From Chitinophaga oryzae (GTDB lineage: Bacteria; Bacteroidota; Bacteroidia; Chitinophagales; Chitinophagaceae), in the NCBI RefSeq assembly GCF_012516375.2, contig NZ_CP051204.2, forward strand, positions 6,076,001 to 6,140,000: 64,000 nt of DNA. Reading direction: 5' to 3'. A program made the translations under genes and the position numbers. Below the pieces are notes generated by a model that saw only the letters and a list, made by a program, of their open reading frames with translations, did no database searches and was not told where the DNA came from. Shown here piece after piece: positions 42,005-52,100 of the stretch; the first letter of the stretch is position 1; each line of letters opens with the position of its first letter.

Positions 42005-44488
42005 ATGAAAGACCTGAGTAAATTCATCCGCTACGGAGATCAGAAAGACCTGCAAATATGGGACAAATGGGGCGAAAAGGACGAGCTCGACGAACTTCCG
42101 GACGATATTTTCCTGCAGTACCCCAACGCAGAAGAGGTAGGAATCCACGTCACAAAAATGACTGTGTTGCCCAACTCCCTCTATTCCCTGAAGAATTTGA
42201 AGTTCCTCAACATTTCAACTAACAAAATAAAGACACTACCAGCGGAAATCATTCAGCTGCAACAATTGGAAAGCATCCGGCTCAACATCAGCAGTATGGA
42301 TGTCAACAAAGGGCTGCCGCTGCTGGCACAGCTACCGGCGCTTCGTTCGATAAATCTGAGCAACTGGCGTGGTAAGGCTTTTCCGGATAATCTGCAGCTA
42401 TTGAAGCACCTGACGCACCTGACGATTGCTAAAGATAAGATGACCGGCCTGGTTCCTGAGATCCTGGCACTGCTAACGGCATTACCGGACCTTCAGGAGC
42501 TGGACATCACCGTTTCCGAAGATGACTACTACCTGTTATTATCCCTTCAGCATATGCCGCTGCTCGACAAACTCCGTAAGATCGATATTGGCTATGATGG
42601 CCTCTGGCGCGCGGCCCCGCACAGGACGCCGTTGTGCCTGGCCACCACCCGCCAGGTACAGATACATGACGCTTTCAAAGAAACACTTCCGCAATTCCGG
42701 CTGAAAGTAAAAGATAAAAACTATAGCGACCTTCATTTACAGTTGCTGTTCGGCATTCACCTGAAGGTAGTACCAGCCATCACTGAACTGTTGCCCAACC
42801 AGCTGGCCAACGCCATTGCCGCCCAACAGCATCCCCGTCTCTATTTACTGGCCAGGCCCAAAGGAGAAAGCCAGAAATCCATCAATGAAAAACTGGAACA
42901 GTATGGTATTTCCGCCAGCAATAAACAGCCAGACAGCAATACCATTGTAGTGATCGGTGCCGGTACCACCATGGAAGACCTCATGCCCCTGCTGGACACC
43001 GGCTGCCAGGTCATCACCACCGACCAGCTCAAGGACGTGCTGATCAACAAAGACGATCACTGGCTGCTGCAAGACGACAACGAAGCTGCCAACACACAGC
43101 TGATGCGCCTCTTCACCTCCAACGATCCGGACAACTACCAGCTGGCCTTCGAGATCATCGAAACCGGCGGCGCCAATAAAATCATCCAGACGCTGCTCGC
43201 CGTGGTCATGCTGGCCCACCCGGACAAAACGATCCATAAAAAGGCAGAGAAGCTGTATGACAAATATGGTTCACAGGCATTCCGGCAACAGGTAAAAAGC
43301 AGTAAAATTTCCTTACGTGTAGGCGGTAACGTGAGTTCAAAATTACAACGCATCGTTTCCAATAAAGATGTGGACGAAGTGATGTTCCGACTTATGTACC
43401 AGCTGGTGGCCGGTTCCAACAGCAACATCAGTAAAGTAAAAGCGGATTCCTTCAGCATGAAGGGTATTGAAAATATTACCCTGCCGCCGGAAATAGCTTT
43501 CTTCACGCAGATCGCCGATTGGGATTTCGAAAACTGCAAAGGCTTCGATATCGCCACGGCCATTCCCATTTTCGCGGAGATGCCGGGTGTAAAACACCTG
43601 CGGCTCAACGGCTGTCATATCGAGATACCGGCGTCTATCGGCACACTCACGCAACTGCATACTTTACACATAGCCCACAACACGCTGGCGGTGGAAGATT
43701 CGCTGCAATCGCTGGTACACCTGAAATCACTGGATGCAACCGGCATAAAACTAAAAAACTGGGACTGGTTAAAATCACTGAAAAACCTGATGGGGCTGAT
43801 GTTAAGCAACAATCAGCTGACCGCCATTCCCGATGCGGTGTTTGACATGCAACAGCTGATCCTGCTCGAGGCCCGGAACAACAAACTGACAGCCGTTCCC
43901 GAAGCGTTGACACGACTACCCAAGCTGGACCAGCTGGATTTCAGCAGCAACCTGATCACCAACTTCCCCTATTTCCTGGGCAAATACAAATTATCAGAGC
44001 TGCTGCTGCGTTCCAATAAAATACAGGAAGTAGATACCCGTCAGCTGGCCACGGTTTCATCCGGGCAACCCATAGCATGGGAAAAACTGAACCTGTCGCG
44101 CAACGAGCTGTCTTCTTTCGAAATGACCCACTGTGAGTTCACCACGCGTGTATTGGATATCTCTCATAACCAGCTGACGGAGCTTCACCCATCCATTTTC
44201 AACGCACCGCTGACCGATTTTTATGGCCATCACAACCAGATTGCCGAGCTGCCGCCTATTGACAGCGGCTCCCGCTTTGGTGATTTCTGGATGCAAAACA
44301 ACCGGTTGACCGAATTACCGGTGCAGATTGCGCATATATTTATCAATAATGCTGATTTCAGCAACAACCAGATCAGCAGGATCCATCCTGACTTTGACTC
44401 ACAGGCTGCCGGCAGTTATTCCAGATGGTACTGGAAAATGCAGAATAATCCGCTGCCTCCGGGTAAAAATGGTAGTTTTTTCATCTAA
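42005..44488 (+). CDS. Large leucine-rich-repeat protein, third gene of the vWA-MoxR operon
   Basis: An 827-residue protein with no signal peptide. N-terminal leucine-rich repeats at about residues 45-190 include LYSLKNLKFLNISTNKIKTLPAEIIQLQQLESIRL. A non-LRR middle follows (about 200-500). Within it, RLYLLARPKGESQKSINEKLEQYGISASNKQ and TIVVIGAGTTMEDLMPLLDTGCQVITTDQLKDVL look like a degenerate BRCT-like fold, followed by helical HEAT-like segments. A second LRR array runs from about 515 to the end (LMGLMLSNNQLTAIPDAVFDMQQLILLEARNNKLTAVPEALTRLPKLDQLDFSSN). It starts four bases after the MoxR stop, so it is co-translated. The LRRs may recognise a target; this is inference. Confidence 0.85.
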   Translation: MKDLSKFIRYGDQKDLQIWDKWGEKDELDELPDDIFLQYPNAEEVGIHVTKMTVLPNSLYSLKNLKFLNISTNKIKTLPAEIIQLQQLESIRLNISSMDVNKGLPLLAQLPALRSINLSNWRGKAFPDNLQLLKHLTHLTIAKDKMTGLVPEILALLTALPDLQELDITVSEDDYYLLLSLQHMPLLDKLRKIDIGYDGLWRAAPHRTPLCLATTRQVQIHDAFKETLPQFRLKVKDKNYSDLHLQLLFGIHLKVVPAITELLPNQLANAIAAQQHPRLYLLARPKGESQKSINEKLEQYGISASNKQPDSNTIVVIGAGTTMEDLMPLLDTGCQVITTDQLKDVLINKDDHWLLQDDNEAANTQLMRLFTSNDPDNYQLAFEIIETGGANKIIQTLLAVVMLAHPDKTIHKKAEKLYDKYGSQAFRQQVKSSKISLRVGGNVSSKLQRIVSNKDVDEVMFRLMYQLVAGSNSNISKVKADSFSMKGIENITLPPEIAFFTQIADWDFENCKGFDIATAIPIFAEMPGVKHLRLNGCHIEIPASIGTLTQLHTLHIAHNTLAVEDSLQSLVHLKSLDATGIKLKNWDWLKSLKNLMGLMLSNNQLTAIPDAVFDMQQLILLEARNNKLTAVPEALTRLPKLDQLDFSSNLITNFPYFLGKYKLSELLLRSNKIQEVDTRQLATVSSGQPIAWEKLNLSRNELSSFEMTHCEFTTRVLDISHNQLTELHPSIFNAPLTDFYGHHNQIAELPPIDSGSRFGDFWMQNNRLTELPVQIAHIFINNADFSNNQISRIHPDFDSQAAGSYSRWYWKMQNNPLPPGKNGSFFI

Positions 44489-44491
44489 ATA

Positions 44492-44525
44492 AAAAGAGCG
44501 GGCCTTTAGAGAAGCCCGCTCTTTT
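44492..44525. terminator. Bidirectional terminator between the LRR gene and the phosphoesterase gene
   Basis: A perfect 12-bp stem (AAAAGAGCGGGC at 44492-44503 with GCCCGCTCTTTT at 44514-44525) lies between convergent stops. A-rich and T-rich flanks on opposite sides allow function on both strands. Confidence 0.9.
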
Positions 44526-44541
44526 CATATATACCTTACGT

Positions 44542-46398
44542 TTAGTAACCGATACAAGCCAGTTTCCCGTCCATGGTGCTTACCAGCACTTTCCTGTTGC
44601 CGATAGGCAATACAGCGTTTACCAGGCAGTTGGACAGTTTGTGTTTCCACAGCAGCGTATAGTCGTTACGGTTCACCGCATATACCACGCCGGAATGTGT
44701 AGGCGTGAAGATAACGCCATCGCGCTCCACGGCTGCGGCGGGGTTCAGTTCATAACCCATTTCGATGGGTGATTTCCACAGCAGCTGCATGGTATCGGCC
44801 GCAGCAGATACGCCATACAGGTTGCCGTCCATCGTTTTAATGAACGTCTGGCTGCTGTCTGCCGCCAGTCCGATGGATTCGCGCATTCTTACGCCCGGCA
44901 CGGTTTTACGCCAGATAACGTTGCCGGTCTGGCTGTCGAAGGCCGTCATGTAGCGGTCCGGGGCCACGATGAACACTTTACCCTGTGCACCCACGGGATA
45001 GCAGGCGGCCGGGGAGAACATGCGGTTGGAGGCGCCGTTGTTCCATTTCCATTTCAGCGTGCCGGTAGCGGCGTCGAGGGCGTAGAAATCGTTGCCCCAG
45101 CTGCCGAAGTACACATTGCCCTGGTATACCAGGGGCTTGTCTTCCACGAAGCCTTTCACACCGGAAAACTCCCATACCAGCTTGCCGGTGGCAACGTCGA
45201 TAGCGCGGAAACGTCCGTCGGAGGCGCCTATATAGGCGATACCGTTAGCGATCTGCGCGCTAGCCACCACCGGTTTGTCCGTTTTGAAGCGCCAGCGTTG
45301 TTTACCGCTGGAAGCCCCGATGCAGTAGATATAATGGTCGGAAGAAGCCACTACGATATTGTCACCATCGACTACCGGGGTGGCATACACTTTACCGCCG
45401 GTTTTGAAGGTCCATTTCTTTTTGCCGTTGGCAGCCTGCAATGCGTACACCTCGCCGGCAGTATTGGTGGAGATCACCAGGTTTTTCACCAGCGCCATAC
45501 CGGAACCGATGTCGCTGTTGTCCTGGAACGTCCAGAGGGCTTTCACCGCAGGGAAAGAATCGTTCATGGCGTAGGACGGGCGTTCAAAGGGGGCGGCATC
45601 ATAACGGGCATGATGACTCCTTAGCGGCTGGGCCGTCCATTGCCGGTTTTTGCCGATGAGCGGCGTCCTTTCCTCGAAAGTAGCCTGTCCGTTGGCCACC
45701 GTGATGATATTGTAACCGCCGATGCTGTCTTTCGCGCGCAGGTTGGATCGGCACATCACGCCCGGGATATTTTCGAAATCGAAGGTTTTGTTGGCATGGC
45801 CATGACCGCAGAGGATCAGCTGAATATTGTGTTGCTTCAGGCGGTCGAGTGCTTCGTACCAGTTATTGAGGTCCGCATTCTGCGGGTAGTGGTTGATATA
45901 AATAATCGGCGTGGTGGTATCTTTTGTTTTCAGCAAATTATCGAGCCACACCACATTTTCGCGGGGCACCTGTCCGGGACCCATGCGCATATTAGGGCCG
46001 CAGTTGGTGCCGATGAACCAGTAACCGCCATGCCTGAACGAAAATGTTTCGCTGCCGAATACGCGGCGGAAAGTGTTGCCACCGCTTTCAGACCATTTGG
46101 TGTCGTGGTTTCCGGGGATGATGTACCAGGGTTTGTTGAGGCTGTCGAGCAGCCGTTTGGCGAGTTGCAGTTCTTCATCCGCGCCGAATTCGGTGATGTC
46201 TCCCGAGATGATCACAAAAGCGACGGACGGGTCCTGATTGATGTCGGCCACGCTGCGCTGTACGTCTTCGGCAGCATGATCGCTGCCCACGTGGATATCT
46301 GTCATCAGCGCAAATTTGAAAGTGTTTTGAGCCATTGTCACTGTCCGGCATAGGATAAGCACAGCCACGGTGCTCAGCAGGAAAAAATGTTTCATCAT
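44542..46398 (-). CDS. Exported metallophosphoesterase fused to a PQQ-type beta-propeller
   Basis: A 618-residue exported protein (signal MKHFFLLSTVAVLILCRTVTMA). Residues 25 to about 265 are a calcineurin-like metallophosphoesterase with all core motifs: LMTDIHVGSD (DxH), VIISGDITEFG (GDxxE-type), IPGNHDTKW (GNHD), and CGHGHANKTF (GHxH). From about 300 to the end is a PQQ/BamB-like propeller of repeated blades: GEVYALQAANGKKKWTFKTGGKVYATPVVDGDNIVV, YIYCIGASSGKQRWRFKTDKPV, FRAIDVATGKLVWEF and others. The phosphoesterase would act in the periplasm, with the propeller binding a ligand or protein. It directly follows the AI-2E-type gene. Confidence 0.9.
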   Translation of the reverse strand: MMKHFFLLSTVAVLILCRTVTMAQNTFKFALMTDIHVGSDHAAEDVQRSVADINQDPSVAFVIISGDITEFGADEELQLAKRLLDSLNKPWYIIPGNHDTKWSESGGNTFRRVFGSETFSFRHGGYWFIGTNCGPNMRMGPGQVPRENVVWLDNLLKTKDTTTPIIYINHYPQNADLNNWYEALDRLKQHNIQLILCGHGHANKTFDFENIPGVMCRSNLRAKDSIGGYNIITVANGQATFEERTPLIGKNRQWTAQPLRSHHARYDAAPFERPSYAMNDSFPAVKALWTFQDNSDIGSGMALVKNLVISTNTAGEVYALQAANGKKKWTFKTGGKVYATPVVDGDNIVVASSDHYIYCIGASSGKQRWRFKTDKPVVASAQIANGIAYIGASDGRFRAIDVATGKLVWEFSGVKGFVEDKPLVYQGNVYFGSWGNDFYALDAATGTLKWKWNNGASNRMFSPAACYPVGAQGKVFIVAPDRYMTAFDSQTGNVIWRKTVPGVRMRESIGLAADSSQTFIKTMDGNLYGVSAAADTMQLLWKSPIEMGYELNPAAAVERDGVIFTPTHSGVVYAVNRNDYTLLWKHKLSNCLVNAVLPIGNRKVLVSTMDGKLACIGY

Positions 46399-47478
46399 TT
46401 ATTCTTTAGGTGCATAGTATTTGGTTTTTTCCAGCCAGGAGTTAAAGACAGTATAGAACACCGCCAGGATAATGGCGCCTTTGAACATGCCTGTGAATCC
46501 CCATGCGATCATGCCGCCGATAACTCCGAGGAAAAGCACAAGAAACGGAAGTTTTCCGCTTTTTGCAATGAGCACCGGTTTTAAAACACCATCCAGTACT
46601 AAAACACCGGCGCCGTAGATGGCGAGGAAGAGGGCCCAGCCGGTATGTCCCTGCACCGCCATCCAGATGACGAGGGGTATCCATACCCATAGCGGTCCTA
46701 CCTGTATCAGCACCAGGAAGTAGACAACGGCTGCCAGCGCCAGCGCGAACGGGATGCCGGCTATCTTAAAACCTATCCACGAAACAACGGCCGCCGCCAG
46801 TGCCGTGCCCATCACGCCGATGGAAACACCTTTTACAGCCTGTGCTGTGGCTGCCAGCAGGGCGTAACCGTCCTTGTCGCCGAACATATGGGTCATGGTG
46901 GCGCGTACCGGCCGCATCAGCCGGTCGCCGCTTACAAGGAAAATGGCAGAAACGATAATGCCCAGCACCACCTGTAGCGCCATTCCCAGGATGCCTACCC
47001 CTGTAGTCACCACACGGTGTATACTATGCATGATCTGTCGTTCGTAGATGCTGGCCGTTTCCCTGGGCCGCAGCTGCAGCTCGTGCCAGAACTCCGACAC
47101 CTCCTTGCCCGCCAGCGGCAGGTTGGTAATCCACGCCGGTAAGTCCGGTATACCTTCATCCTTCGCCGATTCCAGCCAGTAGCCGATTTCTTTCAGATGG
47201 TCGTTCACCGTGGACACGGCATAGGCAAACGGCAACGCCACCACCGCCACCAGCAGGACAGAATATATCACGGCGGCCAGCTTACGCCGGCCACCCAGCC
47301 AGACCACACTTTTTTCGTACAGGCCAAACAGCGACACGGAAAAAATAATGGCAAAAGTGAAGACGCCGAAAAAGACCTTCAGTACGTCGTACAAGGCATA
47401 CATGAGCCCAAGCAGCAACAGCAGCACAATGATCGTCTCTATGATCCTCCTGGAGGTGGATGGTATTCGGGTACTCAT
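46399..47478 (-). CDS. AI-2E transporter family membrane protein
   Basis: A 359-residue polytopic membrane protein from the ATG at 47478; the longer frame begins with TTG at 47538 and is less likely. It fits the AI-2E_transport (YdiK/TqsA/PerM) family: two N-terminal helices (IIETIIVLLLLLGLMYALYDVLKVFFGVFTFAIIF), a soluble middle, and a C-terminal bundle including VQVGPLWVWIPLVIWMAVQGHTGWALFLAIYGAGVLVLDGVLKPVLIAKSGKLP, the family's best conserved block. Members export autoinducer-2 or act as sodium/proton antiporters. Its stop abuts the start of the phosphoesterase gene, so the two form an operon. Confidence 0.88.
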   Translation of the reverse strand: MSTRIPSTSRRIIETIIVLLLLLGLMYALYDVLKVFFGVFTFAIIFSVSLFGLYEKSVVWLGGRRKLAAVIYSVLLVAVVALPFAYAVSTVNDHLKEIGYWLESAKDEGIPDLPAWITNLPLAGKEVSEFWHELQLRPRETASIYERQIMHSIHRVVTTGVGILGMALQVVLGIIVSAIFLVSGDRLMRPVRATMTHMFGDKDGYALLAATAQAVKGVSIGVMGTALAAAVVSWIGFKIAGIPFALALAAVVYFLVLIQVGPLWVWIPLVIWMAVQGHTGWALFLAIYGAGVLVLDGVLKPVLIAKSGKLPFLVLFLGVIGGMIAWGFTGMFKGAIILAVFYTVFNSWLEKTKYYAPKE

Positions 47479-47557
47479 ATCGGAAAGTGGGTTTATAGCG
47501 GATATGATCAATTTACTAAAAGATCGGGGAATAAGCAATGATCTTCCCGGGATAACG

Positions 47558-47597
47558 ACAACCGCCCCGGAAACAATGCTGCTTCCGGGGCGGTTGT
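47558..47597 (-). terminator. Strong hairpin downstream of susD
   Basis: A perfect 15-bp GC-rich stem (ACAACCGCCCCGGAA at 47558-47572 with TTCCGGGGCGGTTGT at 47583-47597), 10-base loop, 23 bases after the SusD stop. There is no long T-tract, so it may act as an attenuator or RNA-stabilising hairpin as well as a terminator. Confidence 0.65.
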
Positions 47598-47619
47598 ATC
47601 AGACTGGCGTTAGGATCAC

Positions 47620-49140
47620 TTACCAGGTATATCCGGGATTTTGCGAAAGCCCGGGCGCATTCTGTATTTCAGCAGGAGGAATAAACATCAGGAGCCTGGT
47701 GTCGGACCACGGCTGCTTCTCCGGGATCCTGCCCAGCACCTGTGCAGCCTTGCCTGTACGTTTAAGATCAAACCAGCGATGCCCCCACTCTGCAAACAGC
47801 TCTATGCGTCGCTCCTGCATAACGGCATCCAGCACGGCCGTCATACCCGTTGCGTTAATAGCGGGCAGCCCCGCCCGTGAACGGATGACGTTCAGGTCGG
47901 CCACAGCACCGGCAAGATTACCGGTATGCGCCCGGGCTTCTGCCCGGACCAGGTATTGTTCGGCCAGGCGCAACACGGTGTAATACGGCGGCGGCGCCTC
48001 TCCTGTTGCCGCCAGCCGTTGATATTTAGCGGCAAACCGGTATTTTTTCCCGTTCCACGGTGCGGCCAACGGAACGGTCAGGCTGTCCGTCCATTTGTCC
48101 AGCCGCTTGTCGCCGGGCTCAAAGGCCTGTATCAGCCGGTCCGTCATGGAAAAGGAGGCAATAAACACGTAACTGTATTCTTCAAACATGGCAGGCTCCA
48201 GCATCATCTCCTGCGTGGCGGGGTCCAGTAAGGACAAACTGGCCTGTGGCATCAGCAACCGTGGTTCTTCCATTACGGGAGAAACGGTACCCTCCGTGGA
48301 GTGTTTCAGCTGCCAGATAGCTTCCGCGCCGGAAGGACTGAAAGTCTTCTCCAAACCGGGCAGACTGAAAAGACCGCTGTTGATCACAGCATCTGCCTGC
48401 GCTGCAGCCTCGGCCCACTTTTCCATATACAGGTAGTGCCTCGCCAGTAAGGCCATGGCGGCATACCTGTTGGGCCGCAGCTTCTCTCCTTTCGTGATAG
48501 CGAAATTATCCGGCAACAGCTGCGATGCAGCCACCAGGTCTGCGGTGATCTGCTCCTGTACTTTTCCAACGGGCTGCCGCTTTTGTGCGGCTTCCTCCAT
48601 GACTTTGGTGGACAGCGGCATAGGCACATCGCCAAAATTGATGGTGAGGTACAGATAACAAAAGGCTCGGGCAAAACGGCATTCCCCTTCCGCCTGCCGG
48701 CGGACGCTGTCGGTGATAGCGGGCGAGGTGGTTGCCTGCAGCCCTTCCAGGATAGAATTGGACAGGTAAACAGCCCTGTAGGCGCAATTCCAGAAAAGCG
48801 GCTGCACCAGCTCATTAGAGAGCATCAGTCTATTGGTAAAAAACTGGTAGTCGGCCACATTGGATGCGCCGGCATAAGGGGACAGCTCATCGGCCATCAG
48901 GCCACCGTAAACGGTCATATGCCCGTTACTGAATGCAGGAGTGCCGGTGTTGGTCATCAGGGTAAAATAAATGCCCGAAAGGGCGGCGGTGATCTTGTCG
49001 GGGTCGTTGAATACGACGCCGGTATTCACCGAGTCGATCGGCGGATCGATCTCTATCAGCTTTTTACAACCGCTGGCAGCCAGCAACAGGACGGAAAAAA
49101 GTATAGTGACAGTACTGCGTGTATGCGTCAGGTTTACCAT
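47620..49140 (-). CDS. SusD/RagB-family nutrient-binding lipoprotein
   Basis: From the ATG at 49140 the protein has 506 residues. The lipoprotein signal ends LLLAASGC (Cys25), followed by KKLIEIDPPIDSVNTG, the usual SusD opening. The SusD N-terminal domain (YRAVYLSNSILEGL, AEGECRFARAFCYLYLTINFGDVPM, NRYAAMALLARHYLYMEKWAEAAAQADAVI TPR-like helices) and the C-terminal RagB/SusD domain (YYTVLRLAEQYLVRAEARAHTGNLAGAVADLNVIRSRAGLPAI, RRIELFAEWGHRWFDLKRTG) are complete. It caps the SusC transporter encoded 13 bases upstream and captures glycans or peptides at the cell surface. No glycoside hydrolase is nearby, so the substrate may be a peptide or small molecule. Confidence 0.95.
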   Translation of the reverse strand: MVNLTHTRSTVTILFSVLLLAASGCKKLIEIDPPIDSVNTGVVFNDPDKITAALSGIYFTLMTNTGTPAFSNGHMTVYGGLMADELSPYAGASNVADYQFFTNRLMLSNELVQPLFWNCAYRAVYLSNSILEGLQATTSPAITDSVRRQAEGECRFARAFCYLYLTINFGDVPMPLSTKVMEEAAQKRQPVGKVQEQITADLVAASQLLPDNFAITKGEKLRPNRYAAMALLARHYLYMEKWAEAAAQADAVINSGLFSLPGLEKTFSPSGAEAIWQLKHSTEGTVSPVMEEPRLLMPQASLSLLDPATQEMMLEPAMFEEYSYVFIASFSMTDRLIQAFEPGDKRLDKWTDSLTVPLAAPWNGKKYRFAAKYQRLAATGEAPPPYYTVLRLAEQYLVRAEARAHTGNLAGAVADLNVIRSRAGLPAINATGMTAVLDAVMQERRIELFAEWGHRWFDLKRTGKAAQVLGRIPEKQPWSDTRLLMFIPPAEIQNAPGLSQNPGYTW

Positions 49141-49153
49141 AAATAATTTTGCT

Positions 49154-52100
49154 TTAGAAGGATATGTTACAACCCAGCGTAACGGTACGGGTGCTGGGGA
49201 TACCGTTCCGGATGTCAGGATCAACGCCTGCCTTGTAGTTGGTCAGCAACCACAGGTTATCAGCGCTCAGGTTGAACGCCACCTGCGACATCCCGGCTTT
49301 AGCCACTTTCGCGGCAGGCATGGCCCAGCCCAGCCGCAGGCTGTTCATCCGCAGTATGTTCACCATTTCGTAACTGGCGTCTGAATTGGAAAAGCGGTCT
49401 GCCTCCGGCGTAGCCACCGCCGTTACAGGAGGCAGCAAACCATCGGGCCTGTCCGGCGCCCATTGCCGCTCCCATTGCCAGTAACTCATATTCCTGGGCT
49501 CCGGCCCCCACATATTATACCCGATAGGCTTGTTGACACGCTGAAAACTGAAAGAAGGGTTGATGCTCCAGTTCCTGTATTGAAAGCTTGTCTGGAAACC
49601 GCCGCTGAAGCGGGGGTTCATGTCCAGGAATACGACACGGTCGTCGTCTGCCGTTCCGGGCGACACGCTGTAATTGACGTTGATTTTGCCGTCGTGGTTG
49701 GCGTCCAGATAATGGCCTTCGCCGGTGACCGGGTCCCTGCCGAGGAAATGAAACACCGCCTGGTTGTTCAGCGGCTCCCCTATCCTGTACAGCGTGGCAT
49801 AAGGCGATAACTCCAGCCCGGGGTAAGACAACAGCTTATTGGATTGCAGGTTAAAGTTAGCGCTGATGTTCCAGTTAATGGTTTTCGTTTTCAGGACCGC
49901 GGCGGTAACCATAAAATCCCAACCGGCGTTCTGTACGTTTGCCACAGAGTTGGCCGTGATCGTATTAAAACCGGTGAATAACGGCAACGGGTACCCGAGC
50001 AACTGATTGTCGCAGCGGTTGCGGTACCAGTCAGCCACCACGTTGACTTTATCCCAGAGGCTGAACTCCAGCGCCAGCTCCAGCTTTTTATTTGTCTGCC
50101 AGTGGAACTGGTCGTTGGCCACAAGTGTTTCCATCAGCGGCGCCACGCCGTTATACAGCAAAGGAAAAGTCTTGATGCCGTTGGTGTACTGGGGATAAGC
50201 CCACTGCGACAGATACTGGTAGTCGCCTACACCGTCGCTGCCGGTGAGACCGTAGCTTCCCCGCAATTTCAGGAAGGTCAGCGGCTTCGGCATAATGGCC
50301 CGGGCCCATGGTTCTTCTGTGACGATCCACCCTGCCGCTACGGCCCAGAAATTACCAAACTGCTTCCCGGGGCCAAACCGGCTGCTGCCATCCCGGCGGC
50401 CGCTCAGGCTCAGCATATACCGTTCTGCCAGGTTATAATCCACCGCACCGAAAACGCCGACGTATTTATACTGTCCGCTGTTATTCTTCACCAGCAGGGA
50501 GGGCGCCGCCGCAAGGGCGTTGATCATATCGTCACTGAGGTAATTCATCCCGGAGGTATAGGTCGTTTTCGTAGTGTTAGCCTGATAGGTGCCTCCCGCC
50601 AGCACGTTCACCACACCGTTGCCAAAGGATTTGTTCCAGCGCAACTGCGGCTCTACGGTCAGGTTGTTGATATTGGTGCTGCCCAGTGTATGCGTCCCCG
50701 TAGCCTCGGAGCCGCTGACTGCCTTAGGCGCTGCAGACGCTACCGGGCTCAGATAATCGAGATTGTTCACGGAAATATTGTAGCCGATCTGCGTGGCCAG
50801 CTCCAGTCCTTCGACTAAGGTATAGGAAGCGTTAAAGCCTGCGTTGATGCGATTAGTGGTGGAAACAGAGCGCTGCTTCAACCCCTGAAAGGGGAAATTT
50901 ACATTTGCTCTTTTATAGGCGGCATAGTTCAGTTTGCCCAGGCTATCGAAAGCATCTGCTTCATGCGGGCGGAGGTCGCCCTGTGCAACTATCGATCCCA
51001 GGCCGGTGTTGACAGAATTGATGTACAGCGCGCTGAAAGAGGATTTGAACCGGTTGTTCAGGCTGCGGTTATCGAGCTTCAGCAACACGCTGGCCGACTG
51101 CGCTTTGGTATTCACCGGGGTGATGTCTGTTTGTCGTGTATAGGTGCCCGACAACAGGTAGGAGCTGCTGGCTGAACCGCCCGACAACCGCGGGTTCACA
51201 GTAGTATACAAACCGGTGCCCCCATACATGTAGCGCTGCCAGTTGGTGTACCGGGTCGTGTCCATCACAAACAGTTCCGGCGCATATCCGGGCTGGCCGG
51301 GCACCTTCGAGGGCGTAAGGCCGCTGTTGGCATATGCTTCCCTGCGCATGGCCAGGTAATCCTGCGTGTTCAGATAAGGCTGATATTTCACCGCCGCTTT
51401 AATACCCTGCGACAGGTTCAGGGAAAAACGGTTCTTCCCCTGTTTGATTTTTTTGGTGGTGATGAGGATAACGCCATTAGCCCCACGGCTGCCGTAGATG
51501 GCAGTAGCGCCGGCATCTTTCAGCACTTCGATGGACTCAATATCGTTGACGCTGAGACCAAACATCAGGCTTAATCCTACTCCCATTCCCGACTGGTCAA
51601 GGCCGTCGGAGATCAGGTTGTTCTTACCATTGAACATGCGAAGCCGCGCAACGTCCTGTTGCGACAGGTCCAGCACCGTTTGCGGCACACCGTCGATCAC
51701 GAACAGCGGATCGGAGGACACAAGGCCATTGATACCGTTCCGGCCACGCACCTCTATCTTCAACGGCGAGCCCGGCGAGCTGTTTGCCCGCGTGATCTGC
51801 AGCCCAGGTACCCTTCCTTCAAGCGCCAGCAGCGGATTCTGTACGGGCAGGTCCTGCAACTCTTTGCCTGATACAGTCACGATACTGCTGGTATTAAAAC
51901 GTTTGCTCGTCACGCCGTAAGCTTTCACCACCACTTTGTCCAGCATATTATCCGCCGGCTTCATCACAATAGTAACGGTAGGTTTAATAACGACTACCTT
52001 ATATTTTTCATAGCCTACATATGTGACGATCAGTTCTTCTCCCGGATACGCGCCTTTCAGCTCAAACTCTCCTTTTTCATTGGTGAGGGTGGTTTTCTGG

